From CAWGYT01 sp963826795 (GTDB lineage: Bacteria > Planctomycetota > Planctomycetia > Pirellulales > Pirellulaceae), in assembly GCA_963826795.1 (NCBI GenBank), contig CAWGYT010000004.1, positions 558,001-622,000 on the forward strand: DNA of 64,000 bases, in the 5' to 3' direction. Positions 55,502 through 64,000 of this stretch are shown here, piece after piece. The notes under the pieces were generated by a model. It saw only the letters and a program-made list of their open reading frames with translations, did not search any database and was not told the DNA's origin. Position 1 is the first letter of the stretch, and each line of letters opens with the position of its first letter. Both the position numbers and the translations under genes were made by a program.

Positions 55502-57054
55502 GTGATTTCTCGCCTTGCCTTGCTCGCCGTCGCCAGTTGCTGTTTGGGGGCGGCGCCGCGCTGGGGGCCATCTCGTTTCCCGAGCTGCTGAACTCGTTCG
55601 ACGTCCTGCAGACGGTCGCCGGAACTGCCCAGGTCACTGGCGGCGGCGTCAACGGTTGGCAGGCGAGCATGGAAGACCAGCCGGCCATCGCGGCCGAACT
55701 TTCGCGACCTCACATGACGATGGCTGATTGGCAAGGCAATCTTTTCATTGCGGACAAGGATGCGCATGCGATTCGGAAGATCACGCCGGATGGACGAATC
55801 CAGACCGTCGCCGGTACGAACGCACCGGGCTACAACGGCGACGGGCCTGGCTCCGACGTGGAGTTGAACCAGCCGAATGGTCTGTTTACGTTCCCCAACG
55901 GAACGACGTATCTCCTCGACCTCGGCAACAGCCTGATTCGCAAACTGGCACTGGACGGCGAGGTGACCACGGTTGTCGAGGATCCGTTCGGGATCCTCGC
56001 GGGGCGAGGGCTTTGGGTCAGCCCGGACGAGTCGACGATCTTCTACTCCTCAGGGACCGAGATCCGGCGCTGGACCGCCGACGAAGGCGTCACGGTGTAT
56101 GCCTCGGGCTTTCAGGAGCTGGGAAACTTAGCGGTCGATCCGGCCGACGGAAATGTCGTCGCCACGGATCGAGCGGGAGACGGCGTCTACCGAGTGTTTC
56201 CGGACGGCACGAGCATCTTGATTGCCGGGAACGAAACGGCGTCCGGGGGGGGCGGCGGCTATCCGGCACTCGAGACCGGCTTGAACGAGGTGCGCGGGAT
56301 CCAATTTCACCCAGACGGCGGCTACTTGCTGGCCACACATCGCGGAGGGCAGGTCTGGTTTGTCGACGAGGACGAGGTCATCCATTTGCTGATTGATGGA
56401 GACGCCGACAACGACACGCACGGCGGCGACGGCCTGCCTCTGTCGGCGCCGGGAAAGAAGATCAGCGAGCCGCGCGCGGTCACCCTCGCGCCCAACGGCG
56501 ACTTAATCGTCACCGAACATGACGGGGGATACATCCGACTTGCGCGGGCCCTCGACCCTTGGCAAATGGGAGACTTCGACCAGGACCGCCTGCTCGATGG
56601 TCGTGACATCGACGAACTGACTCAGGCAGTTCGGACTGGCCATCACCCCCAGACTCTGGATCTCAACTTTGACGCGCGCGTCGACGATCAGGACCGAGAC
56701 GTCTGGGTCGAGCAGTTAAAGGGGACCTACTTTGGCGACTCGGATCTGGACGGCGAGTTCAGTTCGGCGGACCTCGTCCAGGTATTTCAGCGTGGGCAGT
56801 ACGAGGACGAGGTCGCGGACAATTCGGGCTGGGGCGACGGAGACTGGAACGGCGACGGTGATTTCGACACCCAGGACTTCGTGCTCGCCTTTCAACGGGG
56901 CGGGTACGAGCTGGGCCCTCGGCCAACGGCGACGTGGGTCCCCGAGCCGAGCGGCGGGAGCATGCTGGTGCTGGCCAGCGCTGGAACCGTGCTGCTGGCG
57001 GCGCGAAGACGTCGTCTGAGGTGGCTCGATCGCCTGCGTGTTAACGTCCCATGA
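55502..57054 (+). CDS. NHL-repeat PEP-CTERM protein with dockerin-like motifs
   Basis: An exported protein of about 510 aa. The conserved part is open from 55537 (TTG). The best signal peptide (ISRLALLAVASCCLGAAP) begins at GTG 55502 in another frame, so a missing base near 55545-55560 is likely; alternatively RRRQLLFGGGAALGA in the main frame could be a Tat-like signal, but it lacks a start codon. The body has NHL/SMP30-like blades (QTVAGTNAPGYNGDG, FIADKDAHAIRKITPDG, IAGNETASGGGG). Then come dockerin-like loops (DFDQDRLLDGRD, DSDLDGEFSSAD, DWNGDGDFDTQD) and a PEP-CTERM-like end (VPEPSGGSMLVLASAGTVLL then ARRRRLR). Likely exosortase substrate. Confidence 0.8.
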
Positions 57055-57211
57055 ATCGATTCGTCTCCGGTGGGGCTTGTGGCCGTGCACGCGTGACAAT
57101 TATCCTGCAGCGGAGCGGTGGTGTCGGAACGGTCCACGGGCGGCTCATCCGCGCCGCCGAGGATCTCGCGGTTGCCGCTCAGGCCCCAGCCCCGTGTCGC
57201 ATATCTACGCA

Positions 57212-59200
57212 ATGAAACAATCCCTCAGGAACTCGACGAGCGGCGCGGTCTGGCTGCCCCTCGTTGCGGTGCTCGCATCGCTCGGTTTGCTGGTCGCGTT
57301 CGCCTGGATGGTGGTCGACCAATCTCGAGAAAGTTTTGAGCGGCGCGAGCGTTTGGAGAGCCAGCTGCCGCAGCTTGACCGGCAGCAGGAGTACGTTTCG
57401 TCGAATCGCTGCCAGGCGTGCCATCCCGGTGAACATGCCAGCTGGCATCGCACCTTTCACCGTTCCATGACCCAAGTGGCGGTCCCCGAAAATGTTCTCG
57501 GCCGCTTCGACGGTTCGACCGTGCTGTCGGACGGACTGGAGTACCGCGTCTATCGCGAGGGTGACGAGTTTTGGGCCGAGATGCCGGACCCGGACCTGCT
57601 GATGTACACCGTGCAAGGCGGGAAGCGGATCGACCCGAACACGTATCTCATCAAGCGGGACGCGGATTCGCCGGTTGAGCGAATTCGCTTGAGCGATATT
57701 CCCCGCGTGCCGCGGCAAGTCGTGTTGACCACCGGCTCGCACCACTACCAGACCTATTGGGTGCGGGGAGATCAGAAGTTTGGGAATCTGCTCCAGACGC
57801 TGCCGCTGGTCTACCTGATTGAGGATGATCGCTGGATTCCCCGCGAGCAGGCCTTCATGCATCCGCCAAATTCGAATCGGATGGTCACCCAGTGGAACCA
57901 TCACTGTATCCGCTGCCACAGCACCGGAGGTGTTCCCGGGCTGGATCCGGCATCCGGTCAGTTCGACACGCGGGTCGGCGAGATGGGGATTTCGTGCGAG
58001 GCCTGTCACGGGCCGGGCGAGGAGCACATTCGGGCGAATCGCGATCCGATTCGTCGTTACCGTTTGCACTTCCGCGGCGACGGCGATCCGACGATCGTCA
58101 ACCCTTCGAAACTAGGTCACGAGGCGTCCAGCCAAGTCTGCGGACAATGTCACGGCGTGTACATCATGCGGAACGAATACGGCATGAAGTACGCCTTCGA
58201 GGGGGTAATGTACCGACCCGGCGAGGACCTGTTCAAGACGCGTTATTACATCAAGCATCCGACGCGGGACGAATCGGAGAAGCGGTTCGCCGACTTGAAG
58301 GCCAATCCGCAGTTCTTCGAAGAACGGTGGTGGCCGGATGGCACGGTGCTGGCGGGTGGACGCGAGTTCACCGCGATGTCGGGTGCCGCGTGTTACACGC
58401 GCGGTGAAATGTCGTGTTTGTCCTGCCACACGATGCACGGAGGCGACCCGGTCGATCAACTGCGGCCCGACTTGAGCGACAACAAGTCCTGCACGCAATG
58501 CCACCAGGAACCAAAGTACAACGCGGAGTTGGCAAGCCATACGTTTCATTCCGCCGAAACGGCGGGGAGTCAGTGCGTCAACTGTCACATGCCACGGACC
58601 GCGTATGCGTTGTTCGGCGCCATTCGAAATCATGAAGTGTCGATCCCGAAGGTCGCGGCCAGCGCCGGCTACGGCGTGCCGAACGCCTGTAACCTCTGTC
58701 ACTTGGATCAAACCCTGTCCTGGACGCAAGATCGGCTAGGGGACTGGTACGGCACGCCGGCGGCCTATTTGACCACGGAGCAACGCGAAACCGCCGCCTC
58801 GCTCCTTTGGATGCTCAAGGGAGACGCCGCTCAGCGAGCCATTACGGTTTGGCACTTCGGCTGGCCGCCGGCCCTGGAGGCGTCTGGGGCGGACTGGATG
58901 GCCCCGTTCGTCGCTCAGCTGCTGGCGGACCCCTACGGAGTCGTTCGGTACATTGCCCTCAAGTCGCTGCGGCAACTGCCGGGATTTGGCGACGCCGAGT
59001 CGGATTTTCTCGCGGGCGAAGCGACGCTGAGGGCGGATGTTGAGCGAATCGTCGCGGAATACTCGGCCGAGCGCGGCAAAGAGCCTGGCGGCCAGCGAGG
59101 CCCTCGGATCCTGTTCCGAGACAACGGCCAGATCGACCACGAGCGGCTCCGGCAGTTGCTCGGCGAGCGAGATGATCGGCCCGTGACCATCAAGGAATAG
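57212..59200 (+). CDS. Membrane-anchored octaheme c-type cytochrome
   Basis: A 662-aa protein. The start ATG 57212 gives MKQSLRNST and a membrane anchor at about 12-36 (AVWLPLVAVLASLGLLVAFAW). The upstream frame is Arg-rich and unlikely to be translated. Eight CxxCH haem-binding motifs follow in order: CQACH, CIRCH, CEACH, CGQCH, CLSCH, CTQCH, CVNCH, CNLCH, between about residues 66 and 497. The C-terminal ~160 residues are helical and haem-free (HEAT-like). The family is the multihaem/cytochrome c552-like group of electron carriers or reductases. Octahaem architecture is shared with tetrathionate and nitrite reductases, but I cannot identify a catalytic Lys-ligated haem here. Followed 73 bp later by a small membrane protein. 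Confidence 0.9.
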   Translation: MKQSLRNSTSGAVWLPLVAVLASLGLLVAFAWMVVDQSRESFERRERLESQLPQLDRQQEYVSSNRCQACHPGEHASWHRTFHRSMTQVAVPENVLGRFDGSTVLSDGLEYRVYREGDEFWAEMPDPDLLMYTVQGGKRIDPNTYLIKRDADSPVERIRLSDIPRVPRQVVLTTGSHHYQTYWVRGDQKFGNLLQTLPLVYLIEDDRWIPREQAFMHPPNSNRMVTQWNHHCIRCHSTGGVPGLDPASGQFDTRVGEMGISCEACHGPGEEHIRANRDPIRRYRLHFRGDGDPTIVNPSKLGHEASSQVCGQCHGVYIMRNEYGMKYAFEGVMYRPGEDLFKTRYYIKHPTRDESEKRFADLKANPQFFEERWWPDGTVLAGGREFTAMSGAACYTRGEMSCLSCHTMHGGDPVDQLRPDLSDNKSCTQCHQEPKYNAELASHTFHSAETAGSQCVNCHMPRTAYALFGAIRNHEVSIPKVAASAGYGVPNACNLCHLDQTLSWTQDRLGDWYGTPAAYLTTEQRETAASLLWMLKGDAAQRAITVWHFGWPPALEASGADWMAPFVAQLLADPYGVVRYIALKSLRQLPGFGDAESDFLAGEATLRADVERIVAEYSAERGKEPGGQRGPRILFRDNGQIDHERLRQLLGERDDRPVTIKE

Positions 59201-59273
59201 CGGCCAGACGAACGCGGAATTTTTGGGATGACCCGTCGACCAGTCGAGACGTGGCGAGGGCCGCGTGAATTCC

Positions 59274-59792
59274 ATGCCACCTATGGCGGATGACGTAAAG
59301 CCGTTGGTTCAGCGGCACCTCCTGGCGGGGTGGCTCGGACTGTTGGTGTTCCTGTCCTTGGGGATTGGGCTTGAGGCGCTGCACGGTCTGAAGTTGGACT
59401 ACTACCTCGACTTGCGTAATGCTCCGCGTCGCATGCTTTGGACGCTTGCGCACACACACGGGACGCTGTTCTCGCTGATGAACCTCGCGTTTGCCTGGTC
59501 GATTACCCAGCTGGCCCATCCGCCCCGGCTGGGTTGGATTTCGATCGGCTTTATCGTGGCGCAGGTGTTGGTGCCCAGTGGCTTCTTCCTGGGGGGCGTC
59601 TGGCTGCAGGGCGGCGATCCGAACCTGGGGATCTTATTGGTTCCACTTGGCGCGCTGATTCTGTTGGCAGCCGTTTTCGGAACCCTCGTCGTGCTTTGGA
59701 ATGACGATCGAACCATCGGAAAGAAAGGGGTGAAAGTGGGGAGTCGGGATCAGTCCAAAGGGACTAGGCGGCGTGGCGACCAACCGCGGTGA
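59274..59792 (+). CDS. Small polytopic membrane protein next to the cytochrome
   Basis: A 172-aa protein with four membrane helices (LAGWLGLLVFLSLGIGLEAL; MNLAFAWSITQLA; WISIGFIVAQVLVPSGFFLGG; ILLVPLGALILLAAVFGTLVVLW). His residues in LAHTHGTLFSL near the second helix could bind haem or metal. The basic C-terminal tail (KGVKVGSRDQSKGTRRRGDQ) should be cytoplasmic. Starts at GTG 59265, ATG 59274 or ATG 59283 are all possible; I give the middle one. Unrecognised family. Position suggests a partner of the octahaem cytochrome, for example an electron donor module. Confidence 0.7.
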   Translation: MPPMADDVKPLVQRHLLAGWLGLLVFLSLGIGLEALHGLKLDYYLDLRNAPRRMLWTLAHTHGTLFSLMNLAFAWSITQLAHPPRLGWISIGFIVAQVLVPSGFFLGGVWLQGGDPNLGILLVPLGALILLAAVFGTLVVLWNDDRTIGKKGVKVGSRDQSKGTRRRGDQPR

Positions 59793-60054
59793 TCCGCCTG
59801 CGGCTTGCACCTTGGGTCGAAACTGCGATAACTGATAGGGTGGGATGTATCGGATGTGTTGAGGGGGGGCAGAGACGTGAAATTTTAGGAAATTTGCAAA
59901 ATCTACTCGGTTTCTTCCGCGAAAAGTCGCATCGATTTGTTTATCTAATCATGATGCAACTTGTGGGTCGTCCCATTTGCGCGGGCAGAGTAACCGAAAT
60001 CGTCAGCTTGTTCGCTATTATCTTATTCATCGATCACTGAGGGTAACGGAAGCC

Positions 60055-61113
60055 ATGCGAAACGGAACGAACATTCGAGGGCACGCGACGCGCCAGCACG
60101 ATCGTGGACGATCCGCGTTCACGCTAATCGAGTTGCTGGTGGTGATTGCGATCATCGCGATCCTGGTGCTGCTATTGCTTCCCGCCGTGAATTCTGCCCG
60201 TGAGGCGGCACGTCGGACGCAGTGCATTAACAACATCAAGAACATCAGTCTGGCGATTCTGAATTATGAGTCGGCACGGCAGGAGTTGCCGATTGGAGCG
60301 GTGTTGGCCGAGGGCAGCATGTGGTCCGGCTACATTCTGCCGTTCATGGAAGACGAGAACCTGAAGAATCTGATGACGATCGGGGAAGACGCGCGCGGCA
60401 ACTTCCAATGGGCGCATCCCGGTCCCTATCGATATCCAATCACGGAAAAGACGTATCGGAACATCATTGCCGTCGAGACGGTGATCCCCATCTATCGCTG
60501 TCCGTCCGCGGCGCTACCGGACCACCAGTACGACGTTTCTTCGGACAACTGGCACGTGATGGAGCGGGTACCGGGTTCGTACCTGGCGTGTGCCTCGGGA
60601 CTGGTCGTGGATCAAAACCGGCCTCGGGGGATGGAAGAGCTGGACGGGGTGATCTTCGGTCAGAACAAGGACGAGGATCGCAAGCCGATCACGCTGCGGA
60701 AGATCAAAGACGGCACGTCGAAGACGATTCTGGTGGGGGAAGCCCTGCACGATCGCAACATGCAGGAGAAGATCGGCCGAACTCGCGAATCGGCCCGCGG
60801 TGATCACAAGGATCATTGGTACATCGGCAGCGACGACATCGACATCTACAACGACTCGTCCGAGTGTCTGGGCTCGACCGGCGTCCGTCCGAACCTGCAC
60901 TTGATCAAGGGCTGTGGCGACGGCTGGACCGACGCGGATTGCCAGCAGGTTCAGCTCGCGTTTTCGAGCAACCACCGTGGAATTGTCAACGTGGCCATGG
61001 TGGACGGATCGGTGCAGCGAATTGAGGAAGAGATTGACCAGGCCGTGTGGAGTAACTACGGGACTCGGTCCACGACTGCAGCGGGCAAGATCGCCCAGCT
61101 GCTGCAGCAGTAG
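60055..61113 (+). CDS. DUF1559-family prepilin-like protein
   Basis: A 352-aa planctomycete DUF1559 protein. After a basic leader (ATRQHDRGRSA) comes the type IV prepilin signature FTLIELLVVIAIIAILVLLLLPA at about 21-45, with the Glu at +5. The typical VNSAREAARRTQCINNIKN follows. The body ends in the family signature SSNHRGIVNVAMVDGSVQ. The leader should be cut by a prepilin peptidase. These abundant proteins are thought to form or decorate fibres at the cell surface. The ATG at 60055 is preceded by gaggg/cggaag. It may be exported by the PilM/secretin system at 22-33 kb, though this is inference. Followed 26 bp later by a lipoprotein gene. Confidence 0.92.
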   Translation: MRNGTNIRGHATRQHDRGRSAFTLIELLVVIAIIAILVLLLLPAVNSAREAARRTQCINNIKNISLAILNYESARQELPIGAVLAEGSMWSGYILPFMEDENLKNLMTIGEDARGNFQWAHPGPYRYPITEKTYRNIIAVETVIPIYRCPSAALPDHQYDVSSDNWHVMERVPGSYLACASGLVVDQNRPRGMEELDGVIFGQNKDEDRKPITLRKIKDGTSKTILVGEALHDRNMQEKIGRTRESARGDHKDHWYIGSDDIDIYNDSSECLGSTGVRPNLHLIKGCGDGWTDADCQQVQLAFSSNHRGIVNVAMVDGSVQRIEEEIDQAVWSNYGTRSTTAAGKIAQLLQQ

Positions 61114-61139
61114 TGAGTCCTCGGAGGAGACGCCACACA

Positions 61140-61544
61140 ATGACGACAGAAGTAAATCGCCTCAGCTGTGCCCCGACTTTGTTCACGATCCTGTTCGTGG
61201 CGGCCGGGTTGTCGCTGGTCGGATGCGGATCGGAGAAGCAGGAATTGGGGAGTGCCACGGAGCACTTCTTGGCGGCACAGGACGCGATCGCCGCAGGTGA
61301 CCAGGAGACCGCGCTCAAGGAACTGACGACCTCGATCGAACTGGGGCCAGATGCCTGGGCCTGCTACCAGCGAGCTCTGATTTATCGCGACAAGAGTGAT
61401 GACGAGAAGGCATTGGCGGACTGCTCGGCCGGGCTGGCACTGGATCCGGAACACGTCGAGCTGAAATGGCTGCAAGGCGAGCTCAAGAAGCCCAAGGGCC
61501 AGCGGTTTTTGGGACGGAATCGCGAGCCGCCAATGAACAAGTGA
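61140..61544 (+). CDS. TPR-containing lipoprotein
   Basis: A 134-aa protein. The ATG at 61140 is preceded by GGAGGAG (61122-61128), a strong Shine-Dalgarno. A lipoprotein signal peptide (FTILFVAAGLSLVGCGSE) has its lipobox ending at Cys near residue 28. Two TPR-like units follow (FLAAQDAIAAGDQETALKELTTSIELGPDAWACY; EKALADCSAGLALDPEHVELKW). It is paired with the DUF1559 protein just upstream, a common arrangement in planctomycetes. It probably binds a partner at the periplasmic side of a membrane. Confidence 0.85.
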   Translation: MTTEVNRLSCAPTLFTILFVAAGLSLVGCGSEKQELGSATEHFLAAQDAIAAGDQETALKELTTSIELGPDAWACYQRALIYRDKSDDEKALADCSAGLALDPEHVELKWLQGELKKPKGQRFLGRNREPPMNK

Positions 61545-61552
61545 CGAGATTG

Positions 61553-61576
61553 CCCTCGTCTGGCAGCGGACGAGGG
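61553..61576 (+). terminator. Hairpin after the DUF1559/lipoprotein pair
   Basis: ccctcgtc (61553-61560) and gacgaggg (61569-61576) form an 8-bp GC-rich stem with an 8-nt loop, 9 nt after the stop codon. There is no U-tract, so termination is uncertain. Confidence 0.4.
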
Positions 61577-61649
61577 TAGGGGTTTGAGCGGGCTATTGCT
61601 GCCCGCAACGAGCATCTGTTGTTTTCAATCGCTTAAGAGGAAAAGACTT

Positions 61650-63511
61650 ATGTCTGGTAGCTTACCGATGGAAGATTTGGCGACTACAGTGGTTACTTTT
61701 ATTGTCGGTGGGGTTGGTCTTGCCGAGCGTTCCTATCGGCGCAGACCTAGTGACGCTTCTTACGGAAGACTTTGAAGGCTTGGACCTTGGCCCGAACGTG
61801 GACGAAGGGTTACAGGTCGATAACCTGGTCGAGCAGGCTTGGAGTCCCGATGGGCCTCCCGGCTGGACCGTGGATCGGAGCGGCGTTCCTGGATACGGGA
61901 CGGCTGCAGATGGTTTCGTCGAGTTCGCCGGTTGGAACTTTATGGATCCCATCTGGTGGTCACAGGCTGCGGGCGACCAGGATCGGAGCTTCTTCAGCAG
62001 CGGGACCGGCTTCGTTGTGGCGGTTGCGGACGGCGACACCTGGGATGACGCGTTCCACGAGCCGGGCCTGATGAACACGTTTATGAGCACCCCGCCGATT
62101 CCGGTGAATGGTTTGGCGGCGAACACGCCGCTCACGTTTTTGACCAGCTGGCGTGCCGAAGCGATTCAGACTGCGACCATTACCGCCTCGTACGACGGCG
62201 GCGAGCCAGTCGAAATCCTGCGCTGGGAATCCGACATTGACAGTGATTTTTATCAGGGAGATCTGAATCCCGAAGAGATTCAAGTTCCACTCGGTATTCC
62301 CGCGGGTGCCCAAGACGTGGTCCTGACTTTTGGCTATACGGATGCCGGAAACAACTGGTGGTGGGCAGTCGATAACATCTCGGTCGGCGACTACTTTGAA
62401 GACTTCGAAGGAGTCGAACTGGGGCCGAACGTCGAAATAGGTCGTGCGATCGCTGTTGACAATGTCTGGACGAAAACGCCGCCAGACGGCTGGTCAATCG
62501 AGGACATGGTTCCCGGCCAAGACGAAGAGAATGATTTCAACGGAGTGACCGAGTGGATTGGCTGGAGCTTCACGAATAAGGACTGGTGGGTCGGCGTCGC
62601 AGGCGACCAAGATCGCTCACAGTTCAGCAAGGGGCAGGGGACCGTGATGGTCGCCGATCCTGACGAGTGGGACGATGCCCCACATCCGCCTTCGGCCGAC
62701 GAGGGCTGGTACAACACGTTCATCTCGACGGATGAGATCGCTCTGGCCGGCGTCGATGCGGGGTCGGTGGTGTTGGAGTTCGATTCGAGCTGGCGTCCTG
62801 AGTTCGACGACAACTATCATCAGACGGTAAATATCACGGTCTCCTTTGACGGCGGGCCCGAAGAGGAGGTCCTGCTCTGGGAGTCCGATGGTGCAAGCGA
62901 GTTCTTCAAACCGGATGCGACCGATGAAACCGTGACGCTGAACATCGACAACCCCGCGGGTGCCCAGTCGATGGTCATCAAGTTCGGGATGTTTGACGCG
63001 GGTAACGACTGGTGGTGGGCGATCGACAACATCAGTGTGACGGGTACCGGTGGCGGCGTCGGACTTCCAGGCGACTACAACAACGACGGCACCGTGGATA
63101 CGGCCGACGTCGATCTGCAGGCTCAGGCAATGAACAGCCCGACGCCCGACCTCGGCGTCTATGACGAGAACGGCGACGGTCTTGTCAACGAGGATGATCG
63201 AGTCATCTGGGTGCAGGACCTCGCCAAGACGTGGTTCGGCGACGCCAATTTTGATGGTGTCTTCAGCACGGACGACTTGGTTGCGGTTTTCGCGGCGGGC
63301 AAGTACGAAACGCAGCAGGCAGCCACGTGGGGTGAAGGCGACTGGTCCGGAGACTTGGTCTTCGATAGCGGTGACCTGGTCGCGGCCTTCTCCAGACGGC
63401 GGCTTCGAACTGGGTCCGCGAGGCGCCGTGAGTGCCGTGCCCGAGCCCGCTTCGCTGGCATTGCTGCTGATCGGCATGTTGCCGCTCCTGCGAGCTCGTC
63501 GTCGAGCGTAA
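61650..63511 (+). CDS. PEP-CTERM surface protein with two tandem domains (two frameshifts)
   Basis: An exported protein of about 620 aa. The ATG at 61650 has AGAGGA upstream. Removing one T at 61662 joins it to a good signal peptide (WRLQWLLLLSVGLVLPSVPIGA) in the main frame, which is open from 61663. Two related units follow, each starting (T)EDFEG(L/V)(D/E)LGPNV and containing WW-rich segments (DAGNNWWWAVDNISV, DAGNDWWWAIDNISV), suggesting a jelly-roll, LamG- or CBM-like fold. Dockerin-like loops come next (DYNNDGTVDTADV, DENGDGLVNEDD, DANFDGVFSTDD). Near 63393 one extra C shifts the frame; the shifted frame reads DGGFELGPR and ends in VPEPASLALLLIGMLPLL then RARRRA, a PEP-CTERM tail, at 63511. 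The unshifted frame runs on to 63762 without meaning. Confidence 0.75.
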
Positions 63512-63558
63512 CGGGCTTGCCCGCGCCCGTTGCCTGGGCGCTTGGATTGAAAATGCGA

Positions 63559-63595
63559 AAAAGGGCCATCTGGGTTTGTTGCCGATGGCCCTTTC
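63559..63595 (+). terminator. Terminator-like hairpin after the PEP-CTERM gene
   Basis: aaagggccatc / gatggcccttt stem with a 13-nt loop (tgggtttgttgcc), 48 nt after the stop at 63511. The A-rich left and T-rich right flanks suit a bidirectional terminator. Its position also supports 63511 as the true gene end. Confidence 0.7.
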
Positions 63596-63654
63596 TCGAG
63601 AGTGAGTGGGATTTCAGGATTCCGGGAACGCGCCGATTCGGAGGGCGCCGATAC

Positions 63655-63722
63655 GGGAGGGCGAAGCTCCTGCTGAGCCGACGCTTGGTCGACTTGCGGC
63701 TCGGCGGGAGCCTCGCCCTCCC
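63655..63722. repeat. Palindromic gggagggcgaagctcctgct element, copy 3
   Basis: Arms 63655-63680 and 63697-63722 are inverted repeats with a few mismatches. Same family as 32767-32838 and 18315-18399. Confidence 0.85.
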
Positions 63723-63734
63723 GCGCGGTTTCCC

Positions 63735-63758
63735 TTGCCGTTGCCGTTGCCGTTGCCG
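63735..63758. repeat. ttgccg microsatellite, four copies
   Basis: Hexamer ttgccg repeated at 63735, 63741, 63747 and 63753, upstream of the last gene. It could vary in copy number and so alter expression. Confidence 0.85.
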
Positions 63759-63816
63759 CTGACGCGGCCGGTTCGCGGTGGATTTCATTGGAACATCGAA
63801 GTTAAGGGACACAAAC

Positions 63817-64000
63817 GTGACGATTAGCGGAGAACGAGGGGTTCGAGGTGGAGCCAGGTTGCGTTTCGCCTTGGTTGCACTTTTCGCGGCCGCAAGCGGC
63901 TGGTTCGGCGGCCCGCTTGTCCAGGGGCAGATTTATTTTTCTGAGGACTTCGAGTCGCTGACGCTTGGACCTCCGGTCAATGAAACGCTGCCGCAGGATA
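63817..64000 (+). CDS. Exported protein related to the preceding PEP-CTERM protein (partial)
   Basis: The first 61 codons of a gene that runs off the window. The GTG at 63817 is preceded by aaggga. A signal peptide (LRFALVALFAAASGWFGGPLVQG) is followed by IYFSEDFESLTLGPPVNET, clearly similar to the LLTEDFEGLDLGPNVDE start of the preceding gene's mature part. It is thus a tandem paralogue. A PEP-CTERM tail is expected outside the window but cannot be seen. Confidence 0.75.
   Translation, partial: MTISGERGVRGGARLRFALVALFAAASGWFGGPLVQGQIYFSEDFESLTLGPPVNETLPQD

Overview
The window looks like chromosomal DNA of a planctomycete, most likely of the Pirellulales/Pirellulaceae type. It is GC-rich. 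It has a 16S rRNA gene with no 23S or 5S gene behind it, a PVC-type dehydrogenase/cytochrome c protein, a DUF1559 prepilin-like protein, dockerin-like PEP-CTERM surface proteins with an exosortase, and giant multidomain secreted proteins. Intergenic DNA is full of palindromic and tandem repeats. Species identity was not determined.

Layout. 1-1.2 kb: no supported gene except a 66-aa hypothetical. 1.2-10.3 kb: a 1770-aa secreted deacetylase/dehydrogenase/cytochrome c fusion, a WYL regulator, a gamma-glutamylcyclotransferase-like protein and a coiled-coil protein with a nuclease-like domain. 10.5-12.5 kb: a complete free-standing 16S transcription unit (promoter, boxA, processing stem, rRNA, terminator). 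12.6-15.4 kb: an HDOD protein and a repeat island holding a 220-bp MITE-like element. 15.4-22 kb (minus strand): metallophosphoesterase, PEP-CTERM protein, cytidylate kinase and a frameshifted glycosidase-like gene. 22-33 kb (plus strand): a type IV pilus/type II secretion-like group consisting of a PilM-PilN fusion, two membrane-anchored proteins and a secretin. 33-38 kb: two periplasmic amidohydrolase-like proteins.

38-51 kb is a protein-sorting and exopolysaccharide-type locus. It holds a PEP-CTERM protein, an exosortase fused to a very long TPR region, an EpsI-type protein, a RimI-type acetyltransferase, and a divergent three-gene set (membrane protein, ExeA-type AAA ATPase, ParA/BY-kinase-like protein with a degenerate P-loop). 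51-64 kb: a 1377-aa PQQ-propeller protein with LamG and methyltransferase-like inserts, an NHL-type PEP-CTERM protein, an octaheme cytochrome with a membrane partner, a DUF1559 protein with a TPR lipoprotein, and two tandem PEP-CTERM-type proteins, the last running off the window.

The exosortase at 39 kb is the likely processing enzyme for at least four PEP-CTERM proteins in the window. The pilus/secretin group is probably the export or surface-fibre machine. At least five otherwise conserved genes are interrupted by single-base frameshifts, so either the assembly carries indel errors or these genes are decaying; this cannot be decided from sequence alone.
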